Shown here: positions 4,940-5,077 of the stretch, piece by piece
How positions within the stretch are numbered: position 1 is the first letter of the stretch
Layout of the letters: each line of letters opens with the position of its first letter
Assembly: GCA_030606165.1 (NCBI GenBank)
Contig: JAUWGZ010000086.1
Location: 1 to 5,077, forward strand
Length of the DNA: 5,077 nucleotides
From: Dehalococcoidia bacterium
GTDB lineage: Bacteria > Chloroflexota > Dehalococcoidia > GIF9 > AB-539-J10
Reading direction: 5' to 3'
Notes under the pieces: model-generated
The model's database searches: none
What the model saw: only the letters and a program-made list of their open reading frames with translations
Told to the model about the DNA's origin: nothing
Position numbers and translations under genes: made by a program

Positions 4940-5077
4940 ATGAAATCAGCCGTGAAAGAACTGGAGGAAAAGGGGAAGGCAGCCAAGGCAGCGTCGAGGA
5001 AGCTGGCTTTTCTTTCCACCGAAGTTAAGAACAAGGCTCTGCTCAATATTGCTGGGGCTCTTATTGACAAAAGGGAC
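4940..5077 (+). CDS. proA: Gamma-glutamyl phosphate reductase ProA (N-terminus only)
   Basis: Forty-six codons run from the ATG at 4940 to the window edge without a stop. The sequence LEEKGKAAKAASRKLAFLST (8-27) followed by EVKNKALLNIAGALID (28-43) is the characteristic start of ProA: the GK.AK.A.R.LA.LST..KN.AL..IA.AL pattern that precedes the NADPH-binding aldehyde-dehydrogenase fold. ProA reduces gamma-glutamyl phosphate to glutamate-5-semialdehyde, directly after ProB in proline synthesis. The nucleotide-binding and catalytic-cysteine regions lie beyond the window, so integrity cannot be judged. The gene is on the same strand as proB but separated by about 3 kb of unrelated genes. It could be served by read-through from the upstream membrane-protein gene or by a promoter close by. 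Confidence 0.85.
   Translation, partial: MKSAVKELEEKGKAAKAASRKLAFLSTEVKNKALLNIAGALIDKRD

Overview
The window looks like a chromosomal segment from a free-living bacterium. ProB, the start of ProA and the HAD phosphatase read like proteins of the Chloroflexota, possibly Dehalococcoidia. That placement rests on recalled protein flavour rather than a search, so treat it as a guess. There are no rRNA or tRNA genes, no CRISPR array and no recognisable transposase or integrase.

Layout. Positions 1-596 (minus strand) hold most of an MtnX-like HAD phosphatase whose C-terminus lies off the left edge. A divergent intergenic region carries a good minus-strand extended -10 box and two short hairpins. 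Glutamate 5-kinase (proB, about 789-1907, plus strand) follows. The last 46 codons of the window (4940-5077, plus strand) are the N-terminus of gamma-glutamyl phosphate reductase (proA), with its own clear ribosome binding site. These two enzymes catalyse consecutive proline-synthesis steps and are commonly adjacent. Here they are about 3 kb apart.

The intervening block, about 1908-4939, holds four accessory genes. They are a HicA-family toxin (2078-2338, plus); a HicB-family antitoxin-like protein (2341-2658, minus) that meets hicA tail to tail with 2 bp between them; a beta-order DNA methyltransferase with a C-terminal Mrr-like PD-(D/E)XK nuclease domain (2954-4411, plus); and a 134-residue protein with one C-terminal membrane helix (4489-4893, plus). 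The 295 bp between hicB and the methyltransferase hold a leftward promoter candidate for hicB. They also hold, just before the methyltransferase, an extended -10 box, an 8-bp direct repeat and a perfect 7-bp inverted repeat over the predicted transcription start. The rest of that gap shows no convincing gene. The 170 bp between proB and hicA contain only an imperfect hairpin.

The simplest reading is a proline operon interrupted by a small defence or addiction cassette: a possible one-polypeptide modification-restriction enzyme next to a HicA/HicB pair. ProB and ProA would still act together if proA is expressed from read-through or from a promoter close to it. A TATAAT box sits just upstream of the proA ribosome binding site. 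No target-site duplication or recombinase was seen, so how the block arrived is unknown.
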